64,000 nt of DNA from Brevundimonas naejangsanensis (GTDB taxonomy: Bacteria > Pseudomonadota > Alphaproteobacteria > Caulobacterales > Caulobacteraceae): the NCBI RefSeq assembly GCF_003627995.1, contig NZ_CP032707.1:1602501-1666500 (forward strand), given 5' to 3'. How positions within the stretch are numbered: position 1 is the stretch's first letter; every line of letters begins with the position of its first letter. Of the stretch, positions 31,864 to 42,701 are shown piece by piece. Below the pieces are notes generated by a model, which was not told where the DNA came from, did not search any database, and saw only the letters and a program-made list of their open reading frames with translations. The translations under genes were made by a program, and so were the position numbers.

Positions 31864-32469
31864 CTAGGCCAGCATCAGCCCCATGCGGACCAGGGCCGAC
31901 AGGCTGTCGGCCTCCATCTTGGCCATGACCTTGGCGCGGAAGACCTCGACGGTGCGCGGGCTGATCTTCAGCTCCAGGGCGATCTCCTTGTTGGAGGCGC
32001 CGGCGACCAGGGCGTCGAAGACCTGGCGCTCGCGCGGGGTCAGGCGGCCGAGCCGCAGCCGGGCGGCCTGGCGCGCCTGCTGCCGGGCGTCGAGGTCGCT
32101 GAGGCGGGCCAGGCAGCCGCGCACCACCTCGACCAGGCGGACGGGATCGAAGGGCTTTTCGATGAAGTCGACGATGCCCGCCTTCATCATCTGCACGGCC
32201 ATGGGCACGTCGGCGTGGCCGGTGATGACGATGACCGGCCACGCCTCGCCGCGCAGCTCGGCCAGACGCCGCACGACCTCGGCGCCGTCCATGCCGGGCA
32301 TGCGCACGTCGGTGATGACGCAGGCCGCGGGGTCCTCGGGCAGGCCGGCGAAAAACTCCGAGCCGCTGGCGAAGCCGCGCGCGCGCACGCCCCGACCGCG
32401 CAGGACGCGCAGCAGGGAATCGCGCACGGCGGAGTCGTCGTCGATGACGAAGACGGAATGGTCGCTCAT
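31864..32469 (-). CDS. FixJ-family response regulator
   Basis: 201 residues. Receiver with acidic pocket (VIDDDSAVRDSLLR) and phospho-acceptor Asp54 (CVITDVRMPGMDG); C-terminal LuxR helix-turn-helix LTPRERQVFDALVAGASNKE with ISPRTVEVFRAKVMAKM. The ATG overlaps the upstream kinase stop by 4 bp, so the two form a cognate pair. Targets are unknown; no fixK or cytochrome oxidase genes are nearby, so a role in oxygen response is not implied. Confidence 0.93.
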   Translation of the reverse strand: MSDHSVFVIDDDSAVRDSLLRVLRGRGVRARGFASGSEFFAGLPEDPAACVITDVRMPGMDGAEVVRRLAELRGEAWPVIVITGHADVPMAVQMMKAGIVDFIEKPFDPVRLVEVVRGCLARLSDLDARQQARQAARLRLGRLTPRERQVFDALVAGASNKEIALELKISPRTVEVFRAKVMAKMEADSLSALVRMGLMLA

Positions 32470-33776
32470 GCGGCGCGGGCCTCCTCGTCCCGCGGAAGGG
32501 TGAAGTAGAAGGCGGCTCCGCCCAGCATCTCGCTGCGGCCCGCCTGCAGGCCGGCGCGGTGCCGCTCGACGATGGTGCGCGTCACCGAAAGCCCCAGGCC
32601 CAGGCCGCCCGCCTTGGTGCTGGTCATGGGCTGGAAGATGCGGTCGAGTTGATCGTCGGACACGCCCGGCCCGTTATCCTCGACGCTGAGCCGATAGCCG
32701 TCGGCGTCGGCGCGGCCCAGGACGCGCACCTCGGCCCCTGCGCGGCCCGCCGCCGCCTCCACGCCGTTGCGGACCAGATTGACCACGGCCTGCTGGAACT
32801 GGATGCGGTCGGCCTGCACCTCGTCGTCCTCGGCCGCGACCTCGATGCGGAGCGCCACGCCTCGGGCCCGGCCGATCATGGCCAGCACCTCGCCCAGGTC
32901 CTGGACCATGGCGGCGGCGCGCTCGCGGCTCAGGCCGCCCGTCTCCTGGGTCAGGAAGGCGCGCATGCGGCGGATGATCTGGCCCGCGCGCAACAACTGG
33001 CCCTGGGCCAGGTCCAGGGTGCGGCCGGCGCTGTCGCCCAGGGGGCCGGCCTTTTCCATGTCGACCCGGCTGGCGTGCAGATAGGCGGTGGCCGCGCTGA
33101 GCGGCTGGTTCAGCTCATGGGCCAGGGTGGCGGCCATTTCGCCCAGGGAGTTCAGCCGCCAGACGGTGTTCAACTGGGCGTGCAGTTCCCGCGCCTGGGC
33201 CTCGGCGGCGTGGCGCAGCGTCAGGTCGATCAGGCCCAGGGCCAGGTGCTCGTCGTCCGGGGCGCCGGGGGCCAGGCCGAAGCGGATGGCGAGGGGAAAG
33301 GTCGCGCCGTCGGAGCGGCGTCCCGTCCAGTGGCCGCCGGGGGGCTGCAACTGGCCGGTCTCGACGCCGGCGGCGGCGACCGCCGCCACGTCGAAGCCGG
33401 GAACCAGGTCCGCGAAGGGACGGCCGCGCACGGCCGTCTCGGCGACGTCGAACAGGGCGGCCGCCGCGCTGTTCAGCCGTCGGATCGCTCCATCGCGCGT
33501 CAGCGTCAGCGCCGGGGTCGACAGGAAGGCGGCGTTCAGCATGGCGTCGCGGGCGGCCAGCCTGTCCATCAGCCGACGGGCCTGCACCCACGCCAGGATC
33601 AGGGCCGCCGTCGCCGCCAGCACCAGGACCAGGGCCGCGACCGCCAGCGGCCGGGGCGCGAGCGGCGTGGCCACCGCCAGGATCAGGACCCCAGAGGCGC
33701 AGACGGCGCAAAGCACGGCCGTCGCCGCCGCCAGGGGGCGGCGGCGCGACAGGACGTCAGGCGCGCAACGGTCCAA
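32466..33776 (-). CDS. FixL-like sensor histidine kinase, membrane bound
   Basis: 436 residues with two N-terminal membrane helices (about 14-36 and 43-64), a PAS domain (about 80-190), then HisKA with His220 (MAATLAHELNQPLSAA) and HATPase (DNGPGVSDDQLDRIF, GGLGLGLSVTR). The short periplasmic loop between helices suggests sensing in the membrane or the PAS domain. A haem-binding histidine typical of true FixL was not identified. The start is TTG at 33776; no in-frame ATG lies before the first membrane helix, and the ribosome site is weak, so the exact start is uncertain. Confidence 0.9.
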   Translation of the reverse strand: MDRCAPDVLSRRRPLAAATAVLCAVCASGVLILAVATPLAPRPLAVAALVLVLAATAALILAWVQARRLMDRLAARDAMLNAAFLSTPALTLTRDGAIRRLNSAAAALFDVAETAVRGRPFADLVPGFDVAAVAAAGVETGQLQPPGGHWTGRRSDGATFPLAIRFGLAPGAPDDEHLALGLIDLTLRHAAEAQARELHAQLNTVWRLNSLGEMAATLAHELNQPLSAATAYLHASRVDMEKAGPLGDSAGRTLDLAQGQLLRAGQIIRRMRAFLTQETGGLSRERAAAMVQDLGEVLAMIGRARGVALRIEVAAEDDEVQADRIQFQQAVVNLVRNGVEAAAGRAGAEVRVLGRADADGYRLSVEDNGPGVSDDQLDRIFQPMTSTKAGGLGLGLSVTRTIVERHRAGLQAGRSEMLGGAAFYFTLPRDEEARAA

Positions 33777-34130
33777 TACTGAGTAAATCGAACTCTCCCT
33801 CGGCGCCTTGCAGATCAGGAGCCGAGTCCTCCCGTGGCGTCACCGTCAGAACCCAGACGAGGGCGCGTCTTTAAATAGTTCTTCCTGGCCATGCAATTGT
33901 CGCTTTCAGTCACTGGTCGATGACAAAAAGCAAGGTTTCTGTCGTAACGACGATATCTGTGAGGGTCGGCGGCATGGTTACTTCACTGTTAAGCTTAAGT
34001 CCTTGAATGGCTAAGCTTGAGACCTGCGCGGCGGGAGCGCTTCGTTCCAGTGCGGGTTTCTACGTATGGCCGAATTTACGATTGCCTACCCTTGTTCCGA
34101 CCAGAAGGGGGCAGTCTCAAAGAGGTCTGA
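33777..34130. other. 354-bp low-GC intergenic region with paired AAGCTT motifs
   Basis: Noticeably AT-richer than its surroundings and without a supported gene (small frames are shorter than 70 codons and lack family features). It should hold divergent promoters for the sensor kinase and the TorF-like porin. TTAAGCTTAA (33989-33998) is a perfect palindrome, and a second AAGCTT follows 22 bp later (34013-34018), about two helical turns, which could be an operator pair. Confidence 0.55.
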
Positions 34131-34853
34131 ATGTCCTTTAGTTCAATCGCCCGGCGCCAGAAGAGCGGCCGAGCGCTTCTCCGGCCGGCCCTGGCCGGTC
34201 TGGCGTTCGTCCTGTCGGCGGCCGTCGCCGCGCCGGCCGCGGCTCAATCCCTCGGCGTCCAGCTGGGCGTCGCCAGCGAATACATCGGCAAGGGCGCGGG
34301 CAAGAGCGCCGGGGATCCCAGCGTCAACGGAACCGTGGAGGTGTCTCAGGGCGCCTTCTACGGCAGCGTCTTCGCCTCGACGGCCAAGCTGTCGCAAGGC
34401 TCGGACGCCGAGATCATCGCCGCCCTGGGCTGGCGGCCCAAGGCGGCGGGATTCGCCTTCGACCTGTCGGTGATGAACCGGGACCTGCCCGGCACGCGCG
34501 CCGGCGTGGACGCCAACTACTGGGAATATCAGGCCGACGCCTCGCGCAAGCTCGGGCCGGTCGCCACGCGCCTGAGGGTCAACTATTCGCCGGACGGCTT
34601 CGCCGCGACCCGTGAGGCCTGGTGGGTCGAGCTGCAGGGCGCGGTGGCCGTCGGCCCGCGCACGCGCCTGTCGGCGGCGATCGGCGACCGCAGCGCCGAC
34701 GGTGGCGCCGACTACGCCGCCTGGAACCTGGGCCTGAAGCATGGCTTGGCGGAGGGTCTGGCGGTCGACCTGCGCTGGTACGACACCGATCGTCATGACC
34801 TGGGCGCCAGCTATGACGGCCGCCTGGTCGGCGCGCTGACCTTTTCATTCTGA
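34131..34853 (+). CDS. TorF family putative porin
   Basis: 240 residues. Signal peptide with Ala-rich end (AAVAAPAAAQ), then a beta-barrel beginning SLGVQLGVASEYIGKG, the characteristic first strand of the TorF/Gcw_chp family, and a C-terminal aromatic (GALTFSF). It predicts a small outer-membrane barrel; its solute is unknown. It is followed 54 bp later by the che operon but is probably a separate transcription unit or the leader of it. Confidence 0.8.
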   Translation: MSFSSIARRQKSGRALLRPALAGLAFVLSAAVAAPAAAQSLGVQLGVASEYIGKGAGKSAGDPSVNGTVEVSQGAFYGSVFASTAKLSQGSDAEIIAALGWRPKAAGFAFDLSVMNRDLPGTRAGVDANYWEYQADASRKLGPVATRLRVNYSPDGFAATREAWWVELQGAVAVGPRTRLSAAIGDRSADGGADYAAWNLGLKHGLAEGLAVDLRWYDTDRHDLGASYDGRLVGALTFSF

Positions 34854-34907
34854 GGCGCGCCGTCGCGGCGCCGGCCTCAAGACTAAATTCACGCGGGAGG
34901 GGGATAG

Positions 34908-36917
34908 ATGGTCACCATGTTGAGCGACCTGAAGATCGAAAAGAAGCTGCTGGCGGCCTTCGCGGCCGTCATCTTGGCCATCGTGGCCATGGGGGGGATG
35001 GTCTTCATGCAGATCAACGCCCTGGACCGTGCCCGCATCGACCGCGCGCGCGCCTCGGCGGTTCAGCAGGAAGTTGAATCCGCTCAATTCTATCTGGCGC
35101 GCCAGGAGGCGAGCTATCGCGGCTTCCTGGTGTCCCGCGACCCCTATTACCTGGAGCGCCTGGCCGCGCACCGGAAGAATTTCGACAAGAATCTGGATCG
35201 CGTGCGCCAGCTGGATCCCGGCAGCGCCGCTGACGTGAAGGCCGCGCGCGCCGGCCTTGATGAGTGGACGCGCCAGGTCGTCGAGCCGGGCCGGACCATG
35301 GTGGCGGAACCCTCCACCTGGATGCAGGCCATCGCCGTCGTCGGCCGCGACGGCGCCGCCGACAAGCTGATCGAGCCGGCCGAGGCCGCTCTGGAGCGCC
35401 TGGAGGCCAAGAAGACGCAGGAAAGCAAGCGCCATGGCGAGAAGCAGGTCGCGGCGGCCAAGACCGCGCGGGGCGTCCTGATCGGCGGCCTGCTGCTGGC
35501 GCTGGCCATGGCCGGCGCCATGGCGGTGATGCTGGCCAACGTCCTGGCCAAGCCCCTGGTCGCCATGACCGCGGCCATGCGCCGCCTGGCCTCGGGCGAC
35601 ACGACCGTCGCGGTGCCCGCCGTCGGCCGCAAGGATGAGGTCGGCCAGATGGCCGCCGCCGTCCTGGCCTTCAAGGACGCCGCCATCGCCAAGGAGGGCC
35701 TGGAGGCCGAGGCCGCCGCCCAACGCCAGGCCGCCGAGGAGGAGCGCGCCCGCGTCGAGGCCGAGAAGGCCAAGGCCGCCGAAGAGGACCGCGTCGCCAT
35801 CACCGCCCTGGGCGAAGGCCTCAACGCCATGGCCAACGGCGACCTGACGCATCGGATGACGGTGGCCGTCGCGCCCAAGGCCGAGCAGTTGAAGGCCGAC
35901 TTCAACGCCGCCGTCAGCCAACTGGAACAGGCCATCGCCGCCGTGGCGGCCAACGTCGCCGCCATCCGTTCGGGCTCGGGCGAGATCAGCCAGGCCTCCG
36001 ACGACCTGTCGCGCCGCACCGAGCAGCAGGCCGCCAGCCTGGAGGAGACCGCCGCCGCCCTGGACGAGATCACCGCCACGGTGAACCGCACGGCCGACGG
36101 CGCCCGTCAGGCGTCCGGCGTGGTGCAGCGCGCGCGCGGCGAGGCCGAGGCCTCGGGCGCGGTGGTCAGCGACGCCGTCAGCGCCATGACCGCCATCGAA
36201 CAGTCGTCCAGCCAGATCGGCGCCATCATCGGCGTGATCGACGAGATCGCCTTCCAGACCAATCTTCTGGCCCTGAACGCGGGCGTCGAGGCGGCGCGCG
36301 CGGGCGACGCGGGCCGCGGCTTCGCCGTCGTCGCTTCGGAAGTGCGGGCCCTGGCCCAGCGCTCGGCCGAAGCGGCCAAGGAGATCAAGACCCTGATCAC
36401 CGCCTCGGGCCGTCAGGTGGAGCAGGGCGTGGCCCTGGTCGGCCAGACGGGCGAGGCGCTCGGCCGCATCGTCGCCGGCGTGGCCGAAATCGACGGCCTG
36501 ATGGCGGAAATCTCGGCCTCGGCCCAGGAGCAGGCGACCGGCCTGCAGCAGGTCAACTCGGCCGTGAACCAGATGGATCAGGTCACCCAGCAGAATGCGG
36601 CGATGGTCGAGGAATCGACCGCCGCCAGCCACTCCCTGGCTCAGGAGGCCGACGTCCTGGCCGCCTCGGTGGCGCACTTCAAGGTGGCCCAGGCGGCTGC
36701 GCCCGCCCGCGCCCCCGCCCCCGCCCGCGCCGCGACGCCGGCGCCCAAGGCCAAGCCCGTTGCGGCGCCCGCGTTCGCGCCGGCGCCGGCCGAGGCCGCC
36801 GCGCCCGCCCGAACGCCGCAGCCGGTGGCCGAGACGGTCGCCGCCCTGAAGACGATGGGGCGCGGCGGCGCGGCGCTGAAGACTGAGGTCGTCGAGGACG
36901 GCTGGGAGGAGTTCTGA
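34908..36917 (+). CDS. mcpA: Methyl-accepting chemotaxis protein, first gene of the che operon
   Basis: 669 residues. Helix 1 (12-35), periplasmic CHASE3-like sensor (about 36-185), helix 2 (190-212), two HAMP segments (about 212-265 and 320-375), and the MCP signalling hairpin with its tip [21 protein letters not shown]. After an Ala/Pro-rich flexible linker the protein ends GWEEF, matching the xWxxF pentapeptide that tethers CheR/CheB to receptors. GGGAGGGGG precedes the start; a second ATG is three codons later. The stop overlaps cheX (ATGA). Confidence 0.95.
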   Translation: MVTMLSDLKIEKKLLAAFAAVILAIVAMGGMVFMQINALDRARIDRARASAVQQEVESAQFYLARQEASYRGFLVSRDPYYLERLAAHRKNFDKNLDRVRQLDPGSAADVKAARAGLDEWTRQVVEPGRTMVAEPSTWMQAIAVVGRDGAADKLIEPAEAALERLEAKKTQESKRHGEKQVAAAKTARGVLIGGLLLALAMAGAMAVMLANVLAKPLVAMTAAMRRLASGDTTVAVPAVGRKDEVGQMAAAVLAFKDAAIAKEGLEAEAAAQRQAAEEERARVEAEKAKAAEEDRVAITALGEGLNAMANGDLTHRMTVAVAPKAEQLKADFNAAVSQLEQAIAAVAANVAAIRSGSGEISQASDDLSRRTEQQAASLEETAAALDEITATVNRTADGARQASGVVQRARGEAEASGAVVSDAVSAMTAIEQSSSQIGAIIGVIDEIAFQTNLLALNAGVEAARAGDAGRGFAVVASEVRALAQRSAEAAKEIKTLITASGRQVEQGVALVGQTGEALGRIVAGVAEIDGLMAEISASAQEQATGLQQVNSAVNQMDQVTQQNAAMVEESTAASHSLAQEADVLAASVAHFKVAQAAAPARAPAPARAATPAPKAKPVAAPAFAPAPAEAAAPARTPQPVAETVAALKTMGRGGAALKTEVVEDGWEEF

Positions 36918-37213
36918 TGACGGCCACGGTCGTTCTGGCCCCTGTTCTGGACCTGCGCGCCGCCGCCCCGCTGAAGGCGGAGCTGATGGCCGTGCGGGGC
37001 CAGGCCCTGACGCTCGACGCCTCGGCGGTCGAGCGGCTGGGCGGGCAGGGCCTGCAGGTGTTGCTGGCGGCCATCCGCACCTGGCGGGCCGACGGCTGCG
37101 CCTTGACCTTCCTCAATGTGTCGGAGGCGCTGGCGGTGCAATGGCGCCAGTTCGGGGCCTCTCCCGACGACCTTTCCGCAGACGACCTTTCCGTTTTGGG
37201 CGAACCCGCATGA
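36917..37213 (+). CDS. cheX: STAS-domain protein of the che operon, CheX position
   Basis: 98 residues. A STAS fold is suggested by LDLRAAAPLKAEL, then LTLDASAVERLGGQGLQVLL, which resembles anti-sigma-factor-antagonist proteins and the phosphorylatable Ser/Asp loop region (DASAVERLG). It overlaps mcpA and cheY by 4 bp at either end. In the Caulobacter che operon the gene in this place is named cheX; that name is applied by position. Its partner is unknown. Confidence 0.75.
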   Translation: MTATVVLAPVLDLRAAAPLKAELMAVRGQALTLDASAVERLGGQGLQVLLAAIRTWRADGCALTFLNVSEALAVQWRQFGASPDDLSADDLSVLGEPA

Positions 37214-37575
37214 TCAAGACCGTTCTGACCGTCGACGACTCGCGCACCATGCGCGAGATGCTGATGCTGGCCCTGCAGGACGCGGGCTATCGGGTGGTGC
37301 AGGCCGAGGACGGCGTCCACGGCCTGGAGGTGCTGCAGGCCGAGAGCCCGGACATCGTCATCACCGACATCAACATGCCGCGCATGGACGGCTTCGGCTT
37401 CATCGAGGGCATGCGCGCCGACCCGGCCTTCAGCGGCGTCCCCGTGCTGGTCCTGACCACTGAGAGCGACGCGGCCAAGAAGCAGCGCGCGCGCGAGGCG
37501 GGCGCCACCGGCTGGATCGTCAAGCCGTTCGATCCCGCGCGTCTGGTCGACGCCGTGCGCCGCGTGGCGGCTTAA
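37210..37575 (+). CDS. cheY: CheY response regulator I
   Basis: 121 residues, a single receiver domain. Acidic Asp9/Asp10, phospho-acceptor Asp53 (IVITDINMPRMDG), the conserved Thr (VLVLTTES) and Lys (WIVKPFDP) are all present. It would carry the signal from CheA to the flagellar motor or act as a phosphate sink. Chosen start overlaps the cheX stop; an upstream extension overlaps cheX fully and was rejected. Confidence 0.95.
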   Translation: MIKTVLTVDDSRTMREMLMLALQDAGYRVVQAEDGVHGLEVLQAESPDIVITDINMPRMDGFGFIEGMRADPAFSGVPVLVLTTESDAAKKQRAREAGATGWIVKPFDPARLVDAVRRVAA

Positions 37576-37599
37576 AGGAATAGGGGCCGAGGCCAGACG

Positions 37600-39930
37600 A
37601 TGAGCGACGATCCGTTCGAGGCGATCAAGGCGACCTTCTTCCAGGAGTGCGAGGAGCTGCTCGGCGACCTGGAGAGCAATCTGCTGGCGCTGGAGTCCGG
37701 TTCGACGGACATCGAGGTCATCAACGCCGTCTTCCGCGCCGTCCATTCGGTGAAGGGCGGGGCGGGGGCCTTCGGCCTGGAGGACCTGGTGCGTTTCGCC
37801 CACGTCTTCGAGACCCTGATGGACGAGCTGCGTTCGGGCCGGAAGGCCTGCGACGAGCCGACGGTGCGGACCCTGCTGCGGGCCGCCGACGTCCTGGCCG
37901 ACCATGTGGCGGCGGCGCGCGGCGCCGGGGCGCCGGTCGATCCGGCGCGCTCGGCCGGCCTGGTCGCCGAGCTGGAGACCCTGACCCACGGCGGGGCGGC
38001 CCCGGCCGCGACGACGGACCTGGCCGAGGACGACGACTTCGGCTTCACCCCCATCGCCCTGGATCTGGCGGCGTTCGAGGCGCCAGCCGGCCTGTCTGAT
38101 CTGCCCGACCTGCCGCCTCTGCCGGACCTCGCCGCCCTGGCCCCGCTCGAGGCGCCGATGGCCGCCGTCGAGGGCGGATGGAAGATCGTCTTCCGCCCGC
38201 ATCCGCGCCTCTACGCCAGCGCCAATGAGACGGGCCTGCTGCTGCGCGAGCTGGCGCGCCTGGGGCCGACGCGCGTGGAATTGGACGACAGCGGCCTGCC
38301 GACGCTGGACGCCCTGGACCCGAACGACAGCCACCTGATCTGGACCATCGAACTGGACGGCGACGCCAGCGAGGCCGAGGTGCGCGACGTGTTCGATTTC
38401 GTGGAAATGGATTGCGACCTGAGCATCACCCCCCTGAACGCCGCCGCCTCGACTGAGGCCCCGGCGGCCGTCGAGGACGACGAGGAAGCCCCGGCCGAAG
38501 CCCTGGCCCAGGCGGCCGCCGCCGATCTGGACATCGCCGCCCTGCTGGCCTCGGTGGGCGCGGCCCCGGCGGCCGAGCCTGTAGCGCCTGAGCCTGCCGT
38601 TCCTGAACCTGTCGTCGCCGCTCCGGCCCCCGCGCCTGTCGCCGTTGCGCCTGTCGCGCCCGCTGCGCCTGCGGCCCCTCCGGCTCCGACTCCGACCCCT
38701 TCGGCGCCCGCTCCGGCCGCCGCTGCGCCGGTGACCATCCGCGTCGACCTGGAGCGGGTGGACCGGATGATCAACGCCGTCGGCGAGCTGGTCATCCAGC
38801 AGGCCATGCTGGCCCAGCGCGTGACCGAGAGCGGCCTGGCCCGCTCGTCCGACATCGCCCTCGGCCTCGAAGACCTCGAACTGCTGACGCGCGAGATTCA
38901 GGACAGCGTCATGGCCATCCGCGCCCAGCCGGTGAAGTCGGTGTTCCAGCGGATGCCCCGCCTGGTGCGCGAATGCGCCGAGATGACCGGCAAGAAGGTG
39001 CGTCTGGTCACTTCGGGCGAGGACACCGAGGTCGACAAGACGGTGATCGAACGCCTGTCCGAACCGATCACCCACATGCTGCGCAACGCCATCGACCACG
39101 GGCTGGAAGGCCCCGACGAGCGGCTGGCGGCGGGCAAGCCGGCCGAGGGCACGGTGCGCCTGGCGGCCCTGCACCGCTCGGGCCGGATCGTCATCGAGAT
39201 CGCCGACGACGGCAAGGGCATCAACCGCCAGCGCGTGAAGGGCATCGCCGTCGAGCGCGGCCTGATCGCCGAGGACGCGGCCCTGTCGGACGAGGAGATC
39301 GACAACCTGATCTTCATGCCCGGCTTCTCGACCGCGACCGAGGTGTCCGACCTGTCGGGACGCGGCGTCGGCATGGACGTGGTGCGCCGCTCGATCCAGT
39401 CTCTGGGCGGCCGCATCTCGATCAGCTCGGTTCCCGGCAAGGGCTCGACCTTCACCCTCAGCCTGCCGCTGACCCTGGCGGTGCTGGACGGCATGGTGGT
39501 GGGGGCCGCCGAACAGACCCTGGTCGCGCCCCTGGCCGCCATCGTCGAGAGCCTGACGCCGGACGCGGCCGACATCCATCACGTGGGCGGCGTCGATCCG
39601 GTGCTGCGCTTCCGCGAGGCCTTCCTGCCCCTGGTCGACGTGGCCTGGTGCATGGGCTTCAGCGACCAGCCGACCGCGCTCAAGGGCGGGGTGGTGATGA
39701 TCGTCGAGACCGAGAGCGGCCAGCGCGCCGCCCTGCTGGTCGACGCCATCCACGGCCAGCGCCAGGTGGTCATCAAGAGCCTGGAAGCCAACTATCGCCA
39801 CGTCGAGGGCGTGGCCGCCGCGACCATCCTGGGCGACGGGCGCGTGGCCCTGATCCTGGACATCGACGCCCTGGTCTCGACCGGGCGCGCCCGATCCCCT
39901 TCTCGAGCCGAAATGCAGATGGCGAGCTGA
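37600..39930 (+). CDS. cheA: Chemotaxis histidine kinase CheA
   Basis: 776 residues. HPt domain with phospho-acceptor His49 ([15 protein letters not shown]), a linker with a segment rich in Pro, Ala and Val (about 325-375), dimerisation [15 protein letters not shown], HATPase ([41 protein letters not shown]) and a C-terminal CheW-like regulatory domain. It is coupled to receptors through CheW and phosphorylates the CheY proteins and CheB. It lies 24 bp after cheY I. Confidence 0.97.
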   Translation: MSDDPFEAIKATFFQECEELLGDLESNLLALESGSTDIEVINAVFRAVHSVKGGAGAFGLEDLVRFAHVFETLMDELRSGRKACDEPTVRTLLRAADVLADHVAAARGAGAPVDPARSAGLVAELETLTHGGAAPAATTDLAEDDDFGFTPIALDLAAFEAPAGLSDLPDLPPLPDLAALAPLEAPMAAVEGGWKIVFRPHPRLYASANETGLLLRELARLGPTRVELDDSGLPTLDALDPNDSHLIWTIELDGDASEAEVRDVFDFVEMDCDLSITPLNAAASTEAPAAVEDDEEAPAEALAQAAAADLDIAALLASVGAAPAAEPVAPEPAVPEPVVAAPAPAPVAVAPVAPAAPAAPPAPTPTPSAPAPAAAAPVTIRVDLERVDRMINAVGELVIQQAMLAQRVTESGLARSSDIALGLEDLELLTREIQDSVMAIRAQPVKSVFQRMPRLVRECAEMTGKKVRLVTSGEDTEVDKTVIERLSEPITHMLRNAIDHGLEGPDERLAAGKPAEGTVRLAALHRSGRIVIEIADDGKGINRQRVKGIAVERGLIAEDAALSDEEIDNLIFMPGFSTATEVSDLSGRGVGMDVVRRSIQSLGGRISISSVPGKGSTFTLSLPLTLAVLDGMVVGAAEQTLVAPLAAIVESLTPDAADIHHVGGVDPVLRFREAFLPLVDVAWCMGFSDQPTALKGGVVMIVETESGQRAALLVDAIHGQRQVVIKSLEANYRHVEGVAAATILGDGRVALILDIDALVSTGRARSPSRAEMQMAS

Positions 39931-39932
39931 CC

Positions 39933-40406
39933 ATGACCCACTCCGTCACCCCCAATGTCGCCGGCGCCGACCGCGAACTGATCGCCTTCCGCATCGGCGA
40001 GCAGGAGTTCTGCGTCGACATCATGAGCGTGCGCGAGATCCGCGGCTGGAGCCCGGCTACGCCCCTGCCGCGCTCGCCCGCCTATATGAAGGGCGTTATC
40101 AACCTGCGCGGCGCCGTCCTGCCGATCATCGACCTGGGCGCGCGCTTCGGCCTGAAGACCGGCGAGCCGACCGAACGGCACGTCATCATGGTGGCTCATG
40201 TGGGCTCGCGTCTGGTCGGCCTCCTGGTCGACGCGGTGTCGGACATCGTCCAGCTGTCGGACGCGGCCATCCAGCCGACCCCCGACGTGGCCAGCGACCA
40301 GGTGAAGTCCTTCGTGAAGGGCATCTTCGCCGTCGAGGGCGGCCGCATGATCAGCCTGATCGACCTGGACCACGTCCTGCCGGAAGGCGAGGCCGAAGCG
40401 GCATGA
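39933..40406 (+). CDS. cheW: Chemotaxis coupling protein CheW
   Basis: 157 residues, a CheW-like SH3-pair fold ([39 protein letters not shown]). It links CheA to the receptor. It starts 2 bp after cheA and overlaps cheR by 4 bp. Confidence 0.97.
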   Translation: MTHSVTPNVAGADRELIAFRIGEQEFCVDIMSVREIRGWSPATPLPRSPAYMKGVINLRGAVLPIIDLGARFGLKTGEPTERHVIMVAHVGSRLVGLLVDAVSDIVQLSDAAIQPTPDVASDQVKSFVKGIFAVEGGRMISLIDLDHVLPEGEAEAA

Positions 40407-41269
40407 CGAACGTCGCCGGACGGGAGGCCCTGGTCGAAGGCGAGTTCGTCTTCACCGCCGAGGACTTCCGTCACATCGCCCAGACCCTGCACGCGCACGC
40501 GGGCATCGCCCTCAGCGAGGGCAAGGCGGCGCTGGTCTATTCGCGCCTGGCCAAGCGTCTGCGCCTGCTCGGCCTGCGCAGCTTCCGCGACTATTGCGCC
40601 CTGATCGACGGGGCCGAGGGCGTGGACGAGCGCCAGGCGATGATGGCGGCCCTGACCACCAACGTCACCCGCTTCTACCGCGAGCCGCACCACTTCGATC
40701 ACCTGCGCGATCGGGTCATGCCGGAGCTGGCCGCAAAGGCGCGGGCGGGCGGGCGCGTGCGCCTGTGGTCCGCCGCCTGCTCGAACGGGCAGGAGCCTTA
40801 CTCCATGGCCCTGACGGTGCTGGACGTCCTGCCCGAGGCTGCTGATCTGGACGTGCGCATCCTGGCCACCGACATCGACCCCAACATGGTCGCCGAGGGC
40901 GCGGCGGGCGTCTATGCCGAGGAGCTGCTGAACCCGGTTCCGGCGGCGTCGCGCAAGCATTTCGAGCCGGTCGCCGGCGCGCCCGGCCGCTTCTCGGCCG
41001 ACGCGACCCTGCGGCGGCTGGTGACGTTCAAGGAGCTGAACCTGATCGGCGACTGGCCGATGCGCGGCCGCTTCGACGTCATCTTCTGCCGCAACGTCGT
41101 GATCTATTTCGACGACGTGACCCAGGCGCGGGTCTGGAGCCGCTTCACCCCGATCATGAACCCCGGCGGGGTTCTATACATCGGTCATTCCGAGCGCGTG
41201 ACGGGGCCGGCCGCGGCCGAACTGCAGCCCGCCGGCCTGACCACCTACGTCAAGGGAGCGGCGGCATGA
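40403..41269 (+). CDS. cheR: Chemotaxis methyltransferase CheR
   Basis: 288 residues. An all-alpha N-terminal domain, then the AdoMet fold ([18 protein letters not shown] and [14 protein letters not shown]). It methylates receptor glutamates; the GWEEF tail of the operon's own receptor is a likely docking site. It overlaps cheW and cheB by 4 bp. Confidence 0.97.
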   Translation: MTNVAGREALVEGEFVFTAEDFRHIAQTLHAHAGIALSEGKAALVYSRLAKRLRLLGLRSFRDYCALIDGAEGVDERQAMMAALTTNVTRFYREPHHFDHLRDRVMPELAAKARAGGRVRLWSAACSNGQEPYSMALTVLDVLPEAADLDVRILATDIDPNMVAEGAAGVYAEELLNPVPAASRKHFEPVAGAPGRFSADATLRRLVTFKELNLIGDWPMRGRFDVIFCRNVVIYFDDVTQARVWSRFTPIMNPGGVLYIGHSERVTGPAAAELQPAGLTTYVKGAAA

Positions 41270-42303
41270 GCGCGGTCTCGGTCCTGGTGGTGGACGACAG
41301 CGCCACCATGCGCAGCCTGATCAGCGCCGTCCTGCGGCGCGATCCGGAGATCAACGTGGTCGGCACGGCCGCCGACCCGCTGGAGGCGCGCGCCAAGATC
41401 AAGGAGCTTAATCCCGACGTCATCACCCTGGACGTCGAGATGCCCAACATGAACGGGCTGGAGTTCCTCGAGAAGATCATGCGGCTGCGGCCCATGCCGG
41501 TGGTCATGGTCTCGACCCTGACACAGGCGGGAACCGACGTGACCCTGGCGGCGCTGGAGGTCGGGGCCGTCGACGCCGTGGCCAAGCCCGCGCCGGGCGT
41601 GCCGGCCCAGGAGGCTTTCGGCGACCTGGCGGAGAAGGTGAAGATCGCCGCGCGCTCTCGTGTTCGCCCGCTGGAAGCCCGCGCGGCCCAGGGGCATGAG
41701 GGCGCCTATCACGCCGATCCGAACCATGTGCTGGCCATCGGCTCCTCCACGGGCGGGGTCGAGGCCCTGCTGACCATCCTGTCGGCCTTCCCCGCCGACT
41801 GCCCGGCGACGGTCGTCACCCAGCACATGCCCGCCAGCTTCACCAAGAGCTTCGCCGCCCGCCTGAACAAGGCTTCGGCCGCCCAGGTCAGCGAGGCCGA
41901 GGACGGGGCGCCGCTGAAGCCCGGCCATGTCTATATCGCCCCGGGCGGAGACGCCCACCTGGCGGTGTCGGGCGGACGCTGTCGCCTGGTCGCGGCCGAT
42001 CCGGTCAACGGCCACCGTCCGTCGGTCGATGTGCTGTTCGGCTCGGTCGCCCAAATGGGGCGGCCGATGACGGGCGTGATCCTGACCGGCATGGGCAAGG
42101 ACGGGGCCAAGGGCCTGCTGGCGATGCGCCAGGCCGGCGCCCGCACCCTGGGCCAGGACGAGGCCTCCTGCGTCGTCTATGGGATGCCCCGCGCCGCCTT
42201 CGAAGCGGGCGCCGTCGAGCGCCAGTTGCCCCTGTCCCGCATGGCCCCGGCCATCCTCGAATCTTGCGCCGCCCGCTCGGCCGCGCCCCAGTCAGTCGCG
42301 TAA
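41266..42303 (+). CDS. cheB: Chemotaxis methylesterase CheB
   Basis: 345 residues. Receiver domain with Asp56 ([13 protein letters not shown]), linker, and the methylesterase domain with the Ser/His/Asp triad region ([36 protein letters not shown]). It demethylates and deamidates receptors when phosphorylated by CheA. Confidence 0.97.
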   Translation: MSAVSVLVVDDSATMRSLISAVLRRDPEINVVGTAADPLEARAKIKELNPDVITLDVEMPNMNGLEFLEKIMRLRPMPVVMVSTLTQAGTDVTLAALEVGAVDAVAKPAPGVPAQEAFGDLAEKVKIAARSRVRPLEARAAQGHEGAYHADPNHVLAIGSSTGGVEALLTILSAFPADCPATVVTQHMPASFTKSFAARLNKASAAQVSEAEDGAPLKPGHVYIAPGGDAHLAVSGGRCRLVAADPVNGHRPSVDVLFGSVAQMGRPMTGVILTGMGKDGAKGLLAMRQAGARTLGQDEASCVVYGMPRAAFEAGAVERQLPLSRMAPAILESCAARSAAPQSVA

Positions 42304-42311
42304 GGACGCCC

Positions 42312-42701
42312 ATGCCCGCCGCTTCCGCCATCCGCACCCTTGTCGTCGACGACCAGCTGACGATGCGTTCCCTGGTCCGCGCCAGCCTGCATCAAATCGG
42401 CATGCGCGAGATCGACGAAGCGCCCGACGGGGAGGCGGCCCTGCGCTTCCTGCTGGCCCAGCCGGTCCATCTGGTGATCTCGGACTTCAACATGCCCAAC
42501 CTGGACGGGCTGAGCCTGTTGCGCGCCATCCGCGCCCACCCGCCCCTGTCCAAGACGGCCTTCATCATGCTGACGGGCCGGGCCGACCGCGAACTGGTGC
42601 AGCGCGCCGTGCAGTTCGGCGTGAACAACTATCTGGTGAAGCCCTTCACCACCGCCCAGCTGAAGGACAAGCTGGAAGCGGTCTTCGGCCCGCTGACGTG
42701 A
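42312..42701 (+). CDS. CheY response regulator II
   Basis: 129 residues. Receiver with acidic DD at 13-14, phospho-acceptor Asp58 ([13 protein letters not shown]), Thr in MLTGRAD and Lys in YLVKPFTT. Its stop overlaps the GTG start of cheD (GTGA). By operon position it matches cheYII of Caulobacter. Confidence 0.93.
   Translation: MPAASAIRTLVVDDQLTMRSLVRASLHQIGMREIDEAPDGEAALRFLLAQPVHLVISDFNMPNLDGLSLLRAIRAHPPLSKTAFIMLTGRADRELVQRAVQFGVNNYLVKPFTTAQLKDKLEAVFGPLT

Noticed and set aside
30328..33776. FixL/FixJ pair as an oxygen-sensing nitrogen or respiration switch
   Set aside because: No haem-binding PAS signature was found and no FNR/FixK-type TTGAT-N4-ATCAA box or target gene is nearby, so only family-level naming is justified.
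36679..39801. A 1040-codon open frame on the minus strand across the che operon
   Set aside because: It is the antisense shadow of mcpA, cheX, cheY and cheA, caused by high GC. It has no domain motifs and is full of low-complexity His/Gln/Arg.
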